Below, one piece after another: positions 34,959 to 42,792 of a stretch of DNA of 42,792 nt. The notes beneath the pieces are model-generated. The model made no database searches. It was given only the letters and a program-made list of their open reading frames with translations, and was not told where the DNA came from. The DNA comes from Methylococcaceae bacterium (GTDB lineage Bacteria > Pseudomonadota > Gammaproteobacteria > Methylococcales > Methylomonadaceae): assembly GCA_006844585.1 (NCBI GenBank), contig SPJM01000197.1, forward strand, positions 1-42,792. Reading direction: 5' to 3'. The position numbers were made by a program, and so were the translations under genes. The first letter of the stretch is position 1, and each line of letters opens with the position of its first letter.

Positions 34959-35429
34959 TTACTGAGGCTGTTTGCGTCTTGTACCCGCCAGATAATCAAA
35001 TAGTGGGCATGTTACGCACCAATTAGCATTGCAATCGTAAAAATGATGATCATAATGCCAAGGCAGATATTTCTTTGCCCACCCCGGATAAACATGTGAG
35101 CAGCGGTGCAAGCAGTAATACGCCGCCACCGAGCAATAAACCGCCGCCGCATAGCCCGGCGCCCAAAATAACAACGGGCTATGCACAATCAGTATCACAC
35201 TGAGCACGACTAATTCTTTGCCTTGGGTATTGTGCCATTTGGGGCGTTGCCGATAGCCTGCATCTATCATGGCTGATTGGCTGCTCACCGCATGGTGTTG
35301 ATGTAAATGATAAGCCCACCAACTGTTTTTTCTACGCCCTAATGCATGTAGCAGATAACGATGCATCGCCCATTCTCCGGCATTGGCGACTAATAGTCCT
35401 AAGGCAAATTGAAGCAGATAGCTCAACAT
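34959..35429 (-). CDS. Fatty acid hydroxylase / sterol desaturase superfamily membrane protein (short)
   Basis: 156 residues with hydrophobic helices at 3-17, 73-95 and 95-107. Di-iron His motifs: HRYLLH (23-28), HLHQHH (41-46), HRCSH (108-112) and HYDHH (125-129). This is the layout of the fatty acid hydroxylase and carotenoid hydroxylase superfamily, but the protein is shorter than most. The substrate could be a lipid, hopanoid, sterol or carotenoid; sequence does not decide. It converges with the GH-like gene with only 15 bp between stops and lies 3 bp from the word AAGGACTGAG. Confidence 0.8.
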   Translation of the reverse strand: MLSYLLQFALGLLVANAGEWAMHRYLLHALGRRKNSWWAYHLHQHHAVSSQSAMIDAGYRQRPKWHNTQGKELVVLSVILIVHSPLLFWAPGYAAAVYCSVAAYYCLHRCSHVYPGWAKKYLPWHYDHHFYDCNANWCVTCPLFDYLAGTRRKQPQ

Positions 35430-35442
35430 TTACACACTCCAG

Positions 35443-35844
35443 CTAAATTTTATAGAGCAAAATCGGAATATGTTTGGAATAGTGATTAAAGTCTTTATCT
35501 GTTGTAAAAATCTCTGATTTCAAACGATCAGCGACAGCGCAAATAAGGAAGTCTATATGCGAACCCTGAATACCTTTGGAACGGCATAAATTTGAAAATT
35601 TTGCTGCCTGGGTATAATCTTCACCAATGATTAAGGTATTTTCAAAATACTTTAATTTATTTTTTAGTTTTTCAAATTTAGACAGGTCGCTATAACCGGA
35701 TAAAACCTCCTGCTTTACAGGCCCAAGCATAATGATTCTTTGATCAGATATTAATGCTTCTAATTCTTTTTCGTGATTCTCAAATCCATTTCTTTTTGAG
35801 CGTAAAGCATAAGACCATATCGGCGTGTCAACAATGACTTTCAA
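35443..35844 (-). CDS. vapC: VapC-type PIN-domain toxin
   Basis: 133 residues. The PIN ribonuclease core is visible: D6 in VIVDTPIW, the Glu in KQEVLSGY, the Asp in SHIDFLICAVADRL and the Asp in FTTDKDF. VapC toxins cut tRNA or rRNA in a Mg-dependent way and stop growth; the target of this one is not known. It overlaps the antitoxin gene by 4 bp (ATGA), so the two are translationally coupled, with the antitoxin made first. Confidence 0.92.
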   Translation of the reverse strand: MKVIVDTPIWSYALRSKRNGFENHEKELEALISDQRIIMLGPVKQEVLSGYSDLSKFEKLKNKLKYFENTLIIGEDYTQAAKFSNLCRSKGIQGSHIDFLICAVADRLKSEIFTTDKDFNHYSKHIPILLYKI

Positions 35845-36038
35845 CGTTCTCGCGCCTTTTTATAATCATAATCGGAATCGGGATCCAGTTTGCCGAATAA
35901 CTCAATAATTTCCAACTGTTTGCGGCGGTTGATAAATTCTTTAAGCGCATAATTTACGGTATCCTTTTTGGTTTTTAAGCCGCTAATTGAAAGCGCCTCT
36001 TCAAGTAGTTTGTCATCAATAGCTAGATTAGTTGCCAT
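35841..36038 (-). CDS. vapB: VapB-type antitoxin
   Basis: 65 residues. It resembles the DUF2191/VapB antitoxin family (MATNLAIDDKLLEEAL...TKKDTVNYALKEFINRRKQ), which begins with a short ribbon-helix-helix-like DNA-binding part and ends in a toxin-neutralising tail. ATG at 36038 has AGGAGG 6 bp upstream, among the best ribosome sites in the window, consistent with antitoxin in excess. The protein probably represses its own promoter directly upstream. Confidence 0.92.
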   Translation of the reverse strand: MATNLAIDDKLLEEALSISGLKTKKDTVNYALKEFINRRKQLEIIELFGKLDPDSDYDYKKARER

Positions 36039-36044
36039 ATCGCA

Positions 36045-36050
36045 CCTCCT
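36045..36050 (-). promoter_or_regulatory. Strong Shine-Dalgarno of vapB
   Basis: AGGAGG, 6 bp before ATG 36038, fixes the start. Confidence 0.85.
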
Positions 36051-36057
36051 AATTCAC

Positions 36058-36086
36058 ACATTAATACACACAAACAACTGTGTCAA
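36058..36086 (-). promoter_or_regulatory. vapBC promoter with CA-repeat operator candidate
   Basis: On the reverse strand a consensus TTGACA, a 17-bp spacer and TAATGT. The spacer and -10 consist of TG-rich repeats (TGTTTGTGTGTATTAATGTGTG), a likely site for the VapB repressor. Distance to ATG 36038 is 20 bp from the -10. Confidence 0.6.
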
Positions 36087-36191
36087 GGTAGGCGTTTTCT
36101 TATAGAACAGTTTAATGTCCACCAAACATTAGAATATATTTATAAATTAATTTTATTTACTTATCTGTGTTTTTGGCATAAGATCCATAGT

Positions 36192-36593
36192 ATGAAATTT
36201 TCTATTCGACAGATAATTATCTTAATGCTGATAGGCTTACAGAGCATAGCGCCCTTGCTGCATGCTCATGCGCATGAGGATAATTTTGCTGTTGAAGGTT
36301 TGCATATTCATGGTTGGCAACAATCTGTTGCGCTTGAACATGCATTTCAATCACTGTTGATTGAACATCATCATGATGCGATTATTGATATGGGGCAAGC
36401 GATTTCCCGCATCAATAAATTGATTTTGGATGATGTCGGCGATTCAGTGGTTCCGCACAACGATATTCTTAAAATTCAAACATCAGGGTTGTATTATTAT
36501 TGGGTTGGCTTCTCGCCGCCTTTTTATAGTAATAAGCAAAACACCCTTCTTGATACAATAGCACCCAGGGCGCCTCCCGCTTTTCCTGTCTAA
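36192..36593 (+). CDS. His-rich exported protein preceding a metal efflux operon
   Basis: 133 residues. A signal peptide (to about LLHAHA) is followed by His clusters AHAHE, GLHIHGW and EHHHD and a Pro-rich end (APRAPPAFPV). Similar small His-rich proteins often precede CzcCBA- and Cus-type operons and are thought to bind or sense periplasmic metal. It has 126 bp to the outer-membrane factor gene, so it may share its promoter. No strong ribosome site precedes ATG 36192. I have no precise family name. Confidence 0.75.
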   Translation: MKFSIRQIIILMLIGLQSIAPLLHAHAHEDNFAVEGLHIHGWQQSVALEHAFQSLLIEHHHDAIIDMGQAISRINKLILDDVGDSVVPHNDILKIQTSGLYYYWVGFSPPFYSNKQNTLLDTIAPRAPPAFPV

Positions 36594-36719
36594 TCTTTTA
36601 GGCATCGCCATCACGCGTTTGTCTGATTGTTTTCCGCCTATAATGAGTTATTGTTTGATTCATTAATCGATAACGTTTTCATTTGTCCGAGCGATTCATG
36701 CTCACTATTGACCATTACT

Positions 36720-37970
36720 ATGTCTTCAAAACTTTTAATTTGTTTTTTGATCAGCTTTTTTTATGCTGTTGCGCTGAAAGCCGAGCAAAACCTGATTGTA
36801 CAACACCTGGATAAGATTGAGGTTGACCGGCAATTAAGCTTGCCTCAATTAGTCGAACACACATTACAACGCTACCCTGAACATGCTCTGATTGCCGCTT
36901 TGCAGCAAGAAAGCAATGCTCTGCAAAGTCGCGGTCGCGCCTGGATATCCGGCGCGCCGCAAGTCACCGCTTTTTATAAAGGCGATGAGGTCAGCGATGA
37001 CAGCGGCTTTCATGAATTTGAAGGCGCTATAGAAATCCCATTATGGAATTGGGGGCAAAGGGAGGCGGCGCAAATGCTGGCCGAACAAAGTCATCGTAGC
37101 GGTGAGCATCAATTAACGGCGATACGCTTAACCGTCGCCGGTTTGGTGCGTGAAGCCTTGTGGCGATTAAAAGCTACCGAGCTGAAATATGAGATGGGAA
37201 AAGTGGATTATCAGCTCACCGAGAAACTCTTTAACACCATCCAAAGACGCGTGCAGTTAGGCGATTTGGCGCAGGCGGATTTGTTGTTGATGGAAAACGA
37301 GTTATTGACGCTGAAAACCGATGTAATGGAATGGGAAGCGGAATTGATGCATGCGCGTAAAGATTACTCTTTTTTGACCCAAATTGAAAAAATACCCGCA
37401 GAATTTAGCGAGCAACAAACTGAGGCGGCGGAAATCAATGAAAACCATCCATTGTTGGCGGCAAAGACGGCTGAAATGGAAACTTTGCAGGCCGAAGTTG
37501 AATGGGTGAAAAAACAAGGTTCGGGGCAACCGACGTTTGCTATCGGCGGCGTTACCGAACGCGGCAGTCGCGCGGAAGCTTCGGTAAACAGCATGATGTT
37601 ATCTATTTCGGCGCCTTTTGGCGGAGAGCGATTTGCCGCGCCGGAAATTGCCGCAGCGCATAAGGCTTTTATTAGCGCCAAAGTGGCGCGGGATCATTTG
37701 TTGCGATCCTTAATACAGCAATTGCATGAGATTAAACACGCCATTCAGGTCGATCAAAGTCGTTTGCAAATTACCCGAAAAATACAAGCCAACGCTCAGC
37801 AACGCTTGAAAATGGCTGAACTCAGTTTCTCATTGGGTGAGATAGATTTGGTGCGTTTTCTACGCACCCGCAAACAAACCCAACAGGCGCTGAAAAACAC
37901 CCAATTATTGGAAATTCGTTTGCAGCAACATATTGCGCTTTATAACCAAACCGTCGGAGTCATGCCATGA
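36720..37970 (+). CDS. Outer-membrane efflux factor, CzcC/TolC family
   Basis: 416 residues. Signal peptide MSSKLLICFLISFFYAVALKA, then two repeated OEP domains of the TolC-like helical barrel. The second-half helices carry MAELSFSLGEIDLVRFLRTRKQT. It forms the exit channel of a tripartite metal efflux pump. ATG 36720 starts the signal peptide; a longer in-frame version from 36627 lacks one. It overlaps the adaptor gene by 4 bp (ATGA). Confidence 0.92.
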   Translation: MSSKLLICFLISFFYAVALKAEQNLIVQHLDKIEVDRQLSLPQLVEHTLQRYPEHALIAALQQESNALQSRGRAWISGAPQVTAFYKGDEVSDDSGFHEFEGAIEIPLWNWGQREAAQMLAEQSHRSGEHQLTAIRLTVAGLVREALWRLKATELKYEMGKVDYQLTEKLFNTIQRRVQLGDLAQADLLLMENELLTLKTDVMEWEAELMHARKDYSFLTQIEKIPAEFSEQQTEAAEINENHPLLAAKTAEMETLQAEVEWVKKQGSGQPTFAIGGVTERGSRAEASVNSMMLSISAPFGGERFAAPEIAAAHKAFISAKVARDHLLRSLIQQLHEIKHAIQVDQSRLQITRKIQANAQQRLKMAELSFSLGEIDLVRFLRTRKQTQQALKNTQLLEIRLQQHIALYNQTVGVMP

Positions 37971-39061
37971 AAATGAAAACCTTATTTGGTTTGATGATCA
38001 GCCTGAGTTCAATAACGGTCTGCGCAGAGTCGTTGATTAAAATATCGGCGCAACAACAGCAAACGCTAGGGATAGAGCTGGCCGTTCCTCAAACTGCCGC
38101 TGCCGCGCCTTTGCTGAGAGCGGCGGCGACGGTGACCGTACCCCCCGCTAATGATCATTTGGTCAGCGCGGCTTATCCGGGATTGCTTCAATCTGTCAAA
38201 GTTAATCCTGGCGATTCAGTAGTAAAAAATCAGTTGTTGGCTGTGATTAACAGTCCTGAACTGCTGAGCTTGCAACAACAGCATTTGAGCGCATTAAATG
38301 ATTTGCATCTGGATAAAGCGGAATATATGCGCGTTAAACAATTGCATCAAGAAGGTTTGATTGCCGAACGCCGCCGCCAACAAAGCCAGATCCATTATCA
38401 AGTGAGTCTGGCGCGTTATAGCGAAACCGGGCAAATGTTGAGTTTGGCGGGTATGAATAAAGCGGCTATTCGGCGATTAGAAAAAAACCGAACCTTGAAG
38501 CCGCGCTTGAATGTTTATGCGCCGGATAACGGCGTCATTATCGAGCGCCGGGTTTCCATCGGCGAGCGCATAGATGCGGCGGCGCCATTGTTTCGCTTAG
38601 TGAATTTGCAAACCCTTTGGCTGGATATTCATGCACCGCAACAAAAAACGGCTTTGTTGAAAAACGGCCAACAAGTCGCTATTGAAGGCAGTGCGGCGAC
38701 GGCAACTGTTTTCTTATTAGGTCAATACGTGAACCCGCAGAACCAAACGGTGTTGGTTAGGGCTGAATTGGATCAAGCTAATGCCGGAATACGTTTGGGG
38801 CAGACTTTGAATATCAGCATTTCCGACCCGTTTGATGGTTCGATTTTCAAAGCACCCAATTCAGCAATTGCCCAAATTGAGAGACAGGCCTATGTTTTCA
38901 AGCAAATAGCGGAAGGCTTTAGTTTGATTCCGGTGCACATTATCGGTAGGGATAACGGAGCGAGTTTTATTCAAGGAAACATTGCTGAAACGGATCGCTG
39001 GGCGATTAGAGGCGCAGTTGCTTTAAAAGGCCTTCATTTAGGCTTGGGAGAAGGAGAATAG
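37967..39061 (+). CDS. Periplasmic adaptor (membrane-fusion) protein of an RND metal efflux pump
   Basis: 364 residues. Signal peptide to about CA at residue 20; a biotinyl/lipoyl-like segment at 65-90 (HLVSAAYPGLLQSVKVNPGDSVVKNQ); a helical hairpin at 95-150; the second lipoyl half at 180-215 (VYAPDNGVIIERRVSIGERI); then beta-barrel and membrane-proximal domains. It bridges pump and outer-membrane channel. It starts ATG 37967 inside the channel gene's stop (ATGA), and its TAG overlaps the pump's GTG. There is no N-terminal His-rich extension as in some CusB/CzcB proteins. Confidence 0.92.
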   Translation: MKMKTLFGLMISLSSITVCAESLIKISAQQQQTLGIELAVPQTAAAAPLLRAAATVTVPPANDHLVSAAYPGLLQSVKVNPGDSVVKNQLLAVINSPELLSLQQQHLSALNDLHLDKAEYMRVKQLHQEGLIAERRRQQSQIHYQVSLARYSETGQMLSLAGMNKAAIRRLEKNRTLKPRLNVYAPDNGVIIERRVSIGERIDAAAPLFRLVNLQTLWLDIHAPQQKTALLKNGQQVAIEGSAATATVFLLGQYVNPQNQTVLVRAELDQANAGIRLGQTLNISISDPFDGSIFKAPNSAIAQIERQAYVFKQIAEGFSLIPVHIIGRDNGASFIQGNIAETDRWAIRGAVALKGLHLGLGEGE

Positions 39062-42000
39062 TGGCCGCTTTAATTCGTTTTGCTTTAACCCAGCGCTTGC
39101 TGATGCTGCTGTTAACGTTATTGTTGATCGGCATGGGCTATAGCGCCTTTAAGGATCTGCCGATTGACGCCTTTCCGGATGTATCGCCAACTCAAGTCAA
39201 GGTGATTGCTAAAATGGCCGGTATGCCGCCGGAGGAAGTGGAAGCTCGCATTACCTCGCCGATTGAAATTGAATTGCTGGGCATACCCGGTCAAACCATG
39301 TTGCGCTCAATGACCAAGTACTCCCTGACCGATATTACCATTGACTTTGAAGAAGGCACCGATATTTATTGGGCCAGACAACAAATCGCCGAACGCTTGA
39401 ATACCATCTGGGATGACCTTCCTGAAGGCGTTGAAGGCGGCATTGCTCCGATGACGACGCCGTTAGGCGAAATGTTCATGTTTACCATTGAGGGCGGCGA
39501 TCTCTCTTTGATGGAGCGGCGCACCTTATTGGATTGGGTGATTCGTCCTGCGCTGCGAACCGTGAAAGGGGTGGCGGACGTTAATGCCTTAGGCGGTTTG
39601 GCGAGAACCTTTGTGGTGGAGCCGGATAATTCATTAATGAGCGCCCGTAATATCAGTATGTCGCAAATTTTATCGGCCTTGCAGAGTAATAATCGTAATG
39701 ACGGCGCAGGACGTTTGAATGAAGGTGAGGAGGCTTTATTAGTCAGGGCTGAAGGTCGCATTAAAACCTTGCAGGATGTAGCGAGTATTGTGGTCGATAC
39801 CATTAACGGCTCGCCGGTATTAGTTGGCGATATTGCGCAAGTCAAAATCGGTTCTTTAACCCGTTATGGAGCGGTGAGTCGTAATGGCGAAGGTGAAGCG
39901 GTTGAAGGTTTGGTATTGAGTTTACGCGGCGCGAATGCCGGACAAACGGTGAGTGATATACAGGCAAAACTGGATGAAATCAGCGTCGCTTTACCTGAAG
40001 ATGTCTACATTGATGTATTTTATAATCGCGGCGACCTGGTTGATTCCGCCTTGTCATCAGTGACCAACGCATTATTACAGGCCATCGCTCTGGTAATGAT
40101 TTTGTTGGTGCTGTTTCTCGGCAATATTCGAGCCGCTTTAGTTGTGGCGTTGGTTTTGCCGTTGGCGGCTTTGATTACTTTTATCGCTATGCAAACTATC
40201 GGGATGACGGCCAATTTAATGAGTCTAGGCGGCTTAACCATCGCCATCGGCATGTTGGTGGACGCCAGCGTGGTGGTAGTGGAAAACGTGTTGACCCAGT
40301 TTTCCGATCAGGAGCGATCCAAACGACTGCCGCGCCTGCATATTATTTATCGAGCGGCGCGGGAAGTCGCGGCGCCGGTGATTTCCGGCAGTTTGATTAT
40401 CATCATTGTGTTTTTACCGTTATTATCTTTGCAGGGCTTGGAAGGTAAATTATTTTCGCCGGTGGCGTTGACTATTGTTTTCGCATTGGCGGGTTCTTTA
40501 ATACTGTCATTAACCGTGATTCCGGTATTTGCATCGTATTTACTCAAACACCAAAATAATGAAGAACCCTGGCTGGTGCGCCAGGTGCATCGTTGTTACA
40601 TGCCGCTATTGGAATGGGGCATTCACCATCGCAATCTGTTATTCAGCGCAGCCGGGTTTACCCTGGCCGTTACCTTGATCGTATTTTTACAAATCGGCAG
40701 CGCCTTTATGCCGGCGATGGATGAAGGCGATATAGTTGTGCAATTGGAGAAGCTGCCGTCGATTACTCTGGAAGATTCAATTCGATTGGACATGCAGGTA
40801 CAAAAAGCACTATTGCGACAAGTGCCGGAAATCAAAAATATAATCGCCCGGGTCGGCTCTGATGAAATCGGTCTGGATCCGATGAGTTTGAATGAAACCG
40901 ATACTTTTTTGGAATTAATGCCCAAGTCCGAGTGGCGTATGGAAACGAAAGCAGAGTTGATTGAACACATTCGTCAGGCGATGGATGAAATACCCGGCAT
41001 CGCCTACGGCTTTACCCAACCTATTGAAATGCGGGTGTCGGAAATGCTGACCGGCGCCAGAGGCGATGTGGCGATTAAGTTATTCGGTCATGATCTGGAT
41101 TTACTCAATCAAAAAGCCGATGAAATCGCCGCGATTATCAGCAAGATACCCGGTGCGATTGATGTGTTTACCAGTCAGAATGAAGGCATGCAGTATTTGC
41201 AGTTAACCATAGATCGCATCGCCGCCGGTCGCTTGGGCTTAACGGTTGATGAAATAGAATCTTTGTTGCGAGCGCAAATTGAGGGACTGCGGGTAGGCAT
41301 TGTCCAGGAAGGCATACGCAGAACGCCGCTAGTACTGCGCGGCAATAGCAGCAGCGCGCATTTTGAAAGTATTCAGATCAGTTTGCCGTCCGGCGTCAAT
41401 ATTCCCTTGTCATCGGTAGCCAAGCTGGAAAAAGTGGAAGGCAAAGTGTCTATTCAGCGCGAACACAGTCAACGGTTCGTGTTGGTGAGAAGCAATGTCA
41501 GCGGTCGCGATTTGGTAGGTTTTGTCGATGAAGCCAAACAAGTTATTCAAGAGCAATTGGCTTTACCCGCCGGTTATTTTGTCACTTGGGGCGGCCAGTT
41601 TGAGAACCAGCAACGCGCGGCCAATCGTTTGGCGGTAGTGGTGCCTGTCTCCTTATTATTGATCTATTTATTGTTATTCAGCACTTTTGCTTCGTTAAGA
41701 CAAGCAACCCTGGTATTTTCCAATATCCCCTTGGCGATGATCGGCGGGGTGTTCGCATTATGGTTATCGGGCGAATATTTATCGGTGCCGGCTTCAATCG
41801 GCTTTATCGCCTTATTGGGTATTGCGGTGCCGAACAGCGTGGTGTTGGTGAGCTATTTTAATCAATTGCGGGCAACGGGAATGCCTATGGAGCAAGTGAT
41901 AAGAGTCGGTTCGGAACGACGTTTACGACCGGTGTTGATGACCGCCAGCTTGACGGCTTTCGGCTTGTTGCCGATGTTATTCGCTTCCGGGGCCGGTTCG

Positions 42001-42123
42001 GAGATACAAAAACCGTTAGCGATTGTCGTCATCGGCGGATTGATTTCATCCACTTTTTTAACCTTAGTGTTGTTACCGATTTTGTATCAATTATTCGGTG
42101 AAACCAGGCAGGAGTCAGTATGA
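39061..42123 (+). CDS. Heavy-metal RND efflux pump, CusA/CzcA family
   Basis: 1020 residues, with 12 membrane helices and two large periplasmic loops. TM4 reads AIGMLVDASVVVVEN (395-409). Its AIG...DA...VEN form resembles the group assigned to monovalent cations (Cu, Ag) more than the DFG...DG...VEN form of Zn/Co/Ni pumps, so Cu/Ag is my preferred substrate. It exports metal by proton antiport. The GTG start at 39061 shares one base with the adaptor stop, and the end overlaps the DUF3240 gene as ATGA. The Met relay of CusA was not traced, so the metal remains uncertain. Confidence 0.93.
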   Translation: MAALIRFALTQRLLMLLLTLLLIGMGYSAFKDLPIDAFPDVSPTQVKVIAKMAGMPPEEVEARITSPIEIELLGIPGQTMLRSMTKYSLTDITIDFEEGTDIYWARQQIAERLNTIWDDLPEGVEGGIAPMTTPLGEMFMFTIEGGDLSLMERRTLLDWVIRPALRTVKGVADVNALGGLARTFVVEPDNSLMSARNISMSQILSALQSNNRNDGAGRLNEGEEALLVRAEGRIKTLQDVASIVVDTINGSPVLVGDIAQVKIGSLTRYGAVSRNGEGEAVEGLVLSLRGANAGQTVSDIQAKLDEISVALPEDVYIDVFYNRGDLVDSALSSVTNALLQAIALVMILLVLFLGNIRAALVVALVLPLAALITFIAMQTIGMTANLMSLGGLTIAIGMLVDASVVVVENVLTQFSDQERSKRLPRLHIIYRAAREVAAPVISGSLIIIIVFLPLLSLQGLEGKLFSPVALTIVFALAGSLILSLTVIPVFASYLLKHQNNEEPWLVRQVHRCYMPLLEWGIHHRNLLFSAAGFTLAVTLIVFLQIGSAFMPAMDEGDIVVQLEKLPSITLEDSIRLDMQVQKALLRQVPEIKNIIARVGSDEIGLDPMSLNETDTFLELMPKSEWRMETKAELIEHIRQAMDEIPGIAYGFTQPIEMRVSEMLTGARGDVAIKLFGHDLDLLNQKADEIAAIISKIPGAIDVFTSQNEGMQYLQLTIDRIAAGRLGLTVDEIESLLRAQIEGLRVGIVQEGIRRTPLVLRGNSSSAHFESIQISLPSGVNIPLSSVAKLEKVEGKVSIQREHSQRFVLVRSNVSGRDLVGFVDEAKQVIQEQLALPAGYFVTWGGQFENQQRAANRLAVVVPVSLLLIYLLLFSTFASLRQATLVFSNIPLAMIGGVFALWLSGEYLSVPASIGFIALLGIAVPNSVVLVSYFNQLRATGMPMEQVIRVGSERRLRPVLMTASLTAFGLLPMLFASGAGSEIQKPLAIVVIGGLISSTFLTLVLLPILYQLFGETRQESV

Positions 42124-42425
42124 ACGGTCAAGAGTTTTTGGTCACCCTCAATGCGCCGCCGATTTTAGAAGAGGCGGTGGTAGATTGCTTATTGTCTTTA
42201 CCGTCCGCTGACGGCTTCAGCAGTTTGCCGGTGTCTGCGCACTCCGAAAGGCATGAGGGATTGTCTTTGTCTGAACAAGTAACCGGCAGACAGGCGAAGA
42301 TTCGCTTTCAAATGTATCTGCCGCAGTCGGAGTTAGATGTGTTATTGCAAATGTTAAGAGAGCGTTTTGCTGGTTCCGGAATACAATATTGGGTCATGCC
42401 GGTTTTGGATAGCGGTTATATTTAA
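42120..42425 (+). CDS. DUF3240 protein linked to metal RND efflux
   Basis: 101 residues. Matches DUF3240 (EFLVTLNAPPILEEAVVDCLLSL at the start and YWVMPVLDSGYI at the end). The ferredoxin-like fold resembles PII-like proteins. It commonly closes CzcCBA/Cus operons and may sense metal or regulate the pump from the cytoplasm. Its ATG overlaps the pump stop (ATGA), so it is translationally coupled. Confidence 0.9.
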   Translation: MNGQEFLVTLNAPPILEEAVVDCLLSLPSADGFSSLPVSAHSERHEGLSLSEQVTGRQAKIRFQMYLPQSELDVLLQMLRERFAGSGIQYWVMPVLDSGYI

Positions 42426-42439
42426 CCCAGCTTTGTCAT

Positions 42440-42452
42440 AGTCCTTAGGACT
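42440..42452. repeat. Small palindrome between the efflux operon and the nuclease gene
   Basis: AGTCC, TTA and GGACT form a 5-bp stem with 3-base loop, followed by GAGGGTTTTA. It may end transcription from either side weakly. It includes the TAGGACTGAG variant of the recurrent word found near 28776 and 34946. Confidence 0.4.
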
Positions 42453-42459
42453 GAGGGTT

Positions 42460-42792
42460 TTATAAGCGCTCAATTTCCTGCAAAGATAAGCCGGTCACTT
42501 CCGAAATGGTTGCGGCCGGTATGTTTTTTTGTTTCATCTTTTTCGCCATGTCTGTGATGCCATCCAGCTTGCCTAACACATAACTGGACTCATATAAACT
42601 TGCTTCATGATGCAGTTGTTTTTGATGCTGTTCATAAGCTACTCTTTCCTGATCGTTCATTTTTAAGACATCCAATGTATCTTTAGCTTGTTTTAGGCCT
42701 TTGGCGGTAAAGTCGTCTTTTATTTCCTCATTCTTTAGAAAATAAATCCACTGATCCAAGGTATCCTTGGCGAAATTATCAAAATTACGGAT
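42460..42792 (-). CDS. Rpn-family PD-(D/E)XK nuclease/transposase, C-terminal part (partial)
   Basis: The frame is open to the right edge, so the gene begins outside the window; 110 residues are visible. TLDQWIYFLKNEEI and the C-terminal YEQHQKQLHHEASLYESSYVLGKLDGITDM are typical of the Rpn/YhgA-like recombination-promoting nuclease family (Pfam PDDEXK_2). A TTG at 42757-42759 reads as a start if one looks only in the window but is internal. The end ATISEVTGLSLQEIERL is the helix-turn-helix-like tail of this family. The nuclease motif itself is beyond the edge. Confidence 0.85.
   Translation of the reverse strand: MRNFDNFAKDTLDQWIYFLKNEEIKDDFTAKGLKQAKDTLDVLKMNDQERVAYEQHQKQLHHEASLYESSYVLGKLDGITDMAKKMKQKNIPAATISEVTGLSLQEIERL

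Noticed and set aside
36627-36719. N-terminal extension of the outer-membrane efflux factor
   Set aside because: It would bury the signal peptide that starts at ATG 36720.
1-42792. CRISPR arrays, rRNA genes and tRNA genes
   Set aside because: No regularly spaced repeat arrays were seen, and no rRNA or convincing tRNA cloverleaf was noticed by eye; a dedicated scan could still find a tRNA I missed.

Overview
The window is a 42.8 kb chromosomal piece from a Gram-negative gammaproteobacterium with moderate GC. Housekeeping proteins (HemL, Pgi, MltF, PolA, RibF, IleS, LspA, BioA, YidD) have gammaproteobacterial architecture. The many copper proteins, together with small exported proteins anchored by one C-terminal membrane helix, make me suspect a methanotroph-like lineage (Methylococcales). 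That placement is an inference; no rRNA or methane-oxidation gene is present.

Layout. 1-0.5 kb: the tail of a transposase abuts a truncated AAA-ATPase-like gene. 0.5-4.3 kb: a large MASE1/GAF/PAS/GGDEF/EAL protein whose membrane sensor domain is interrupted by one in-frame TAA. 4.4-8.1 kb: hemL, then a leftward cluster (yqaA-like, an unknown membrane protein, a family 2 glycosyltransferase and a small Cys-containing exported protein). 8.1-11.5 kb: a leftward three-gene copper operon with its own candidate promoter and terminator. It encodes an exported protein whose predicted mature N-terminus is His, a two-domain multicopper oxidase and a cupredoxin, all with C-terminal membrane anchors. 11.9-19.1 kb: pgi-mltF, an orphan response regulator and polA. 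19.1-21.7 kb: a hairpin-rich leader or sRNA ending in a strong terminator, a stand-alone M41-like zincin, a 58-residue CxxC/CCxGC metal-binding protein and an exported tail-anchored protein. 21.8-26.0 kb: ribF-ileS-lspA. 26.0-28.7 kb: a nested inverted repeat, a polytopic membrane protein, a small Cys-containing exported protein and a GNAT acetyltransferase. 28.8-31.3 kb: leftward tsaC/sua5-bioA-yidD with overlapping genes. 31.5-35.4 kb: REP-like hairpins, yjgN-like gene, M48 peptidase, a GH-A-like exported protein and a fatty-acid-hydroxylase-like protein. 35.4-36.1 kb: a vapBC toxin-antitoxin pair. 36.2-42.4 kb: a heavy-metal RND efflux operon (His-rich exported protein, outer-membrane factor, adaptor, pump, DUF3240). 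42.5 kb to the end: C-terminal part of an Rpn/PD-(D/E)XK nuclease gene that runs off the window.

How it fits together. Metal, probably copper, is the recurring theme: the tail-anchored copper trio, the small soft-metal-binding protein and the tripartite efflux operon with His-rich partners. The copper trio is the strongest candidate for an undescribed system. The two edges carry mobile-element remnants, and the toxin-antitoxin pair, the repeats and the broken sensor gene mark the accessory parts.
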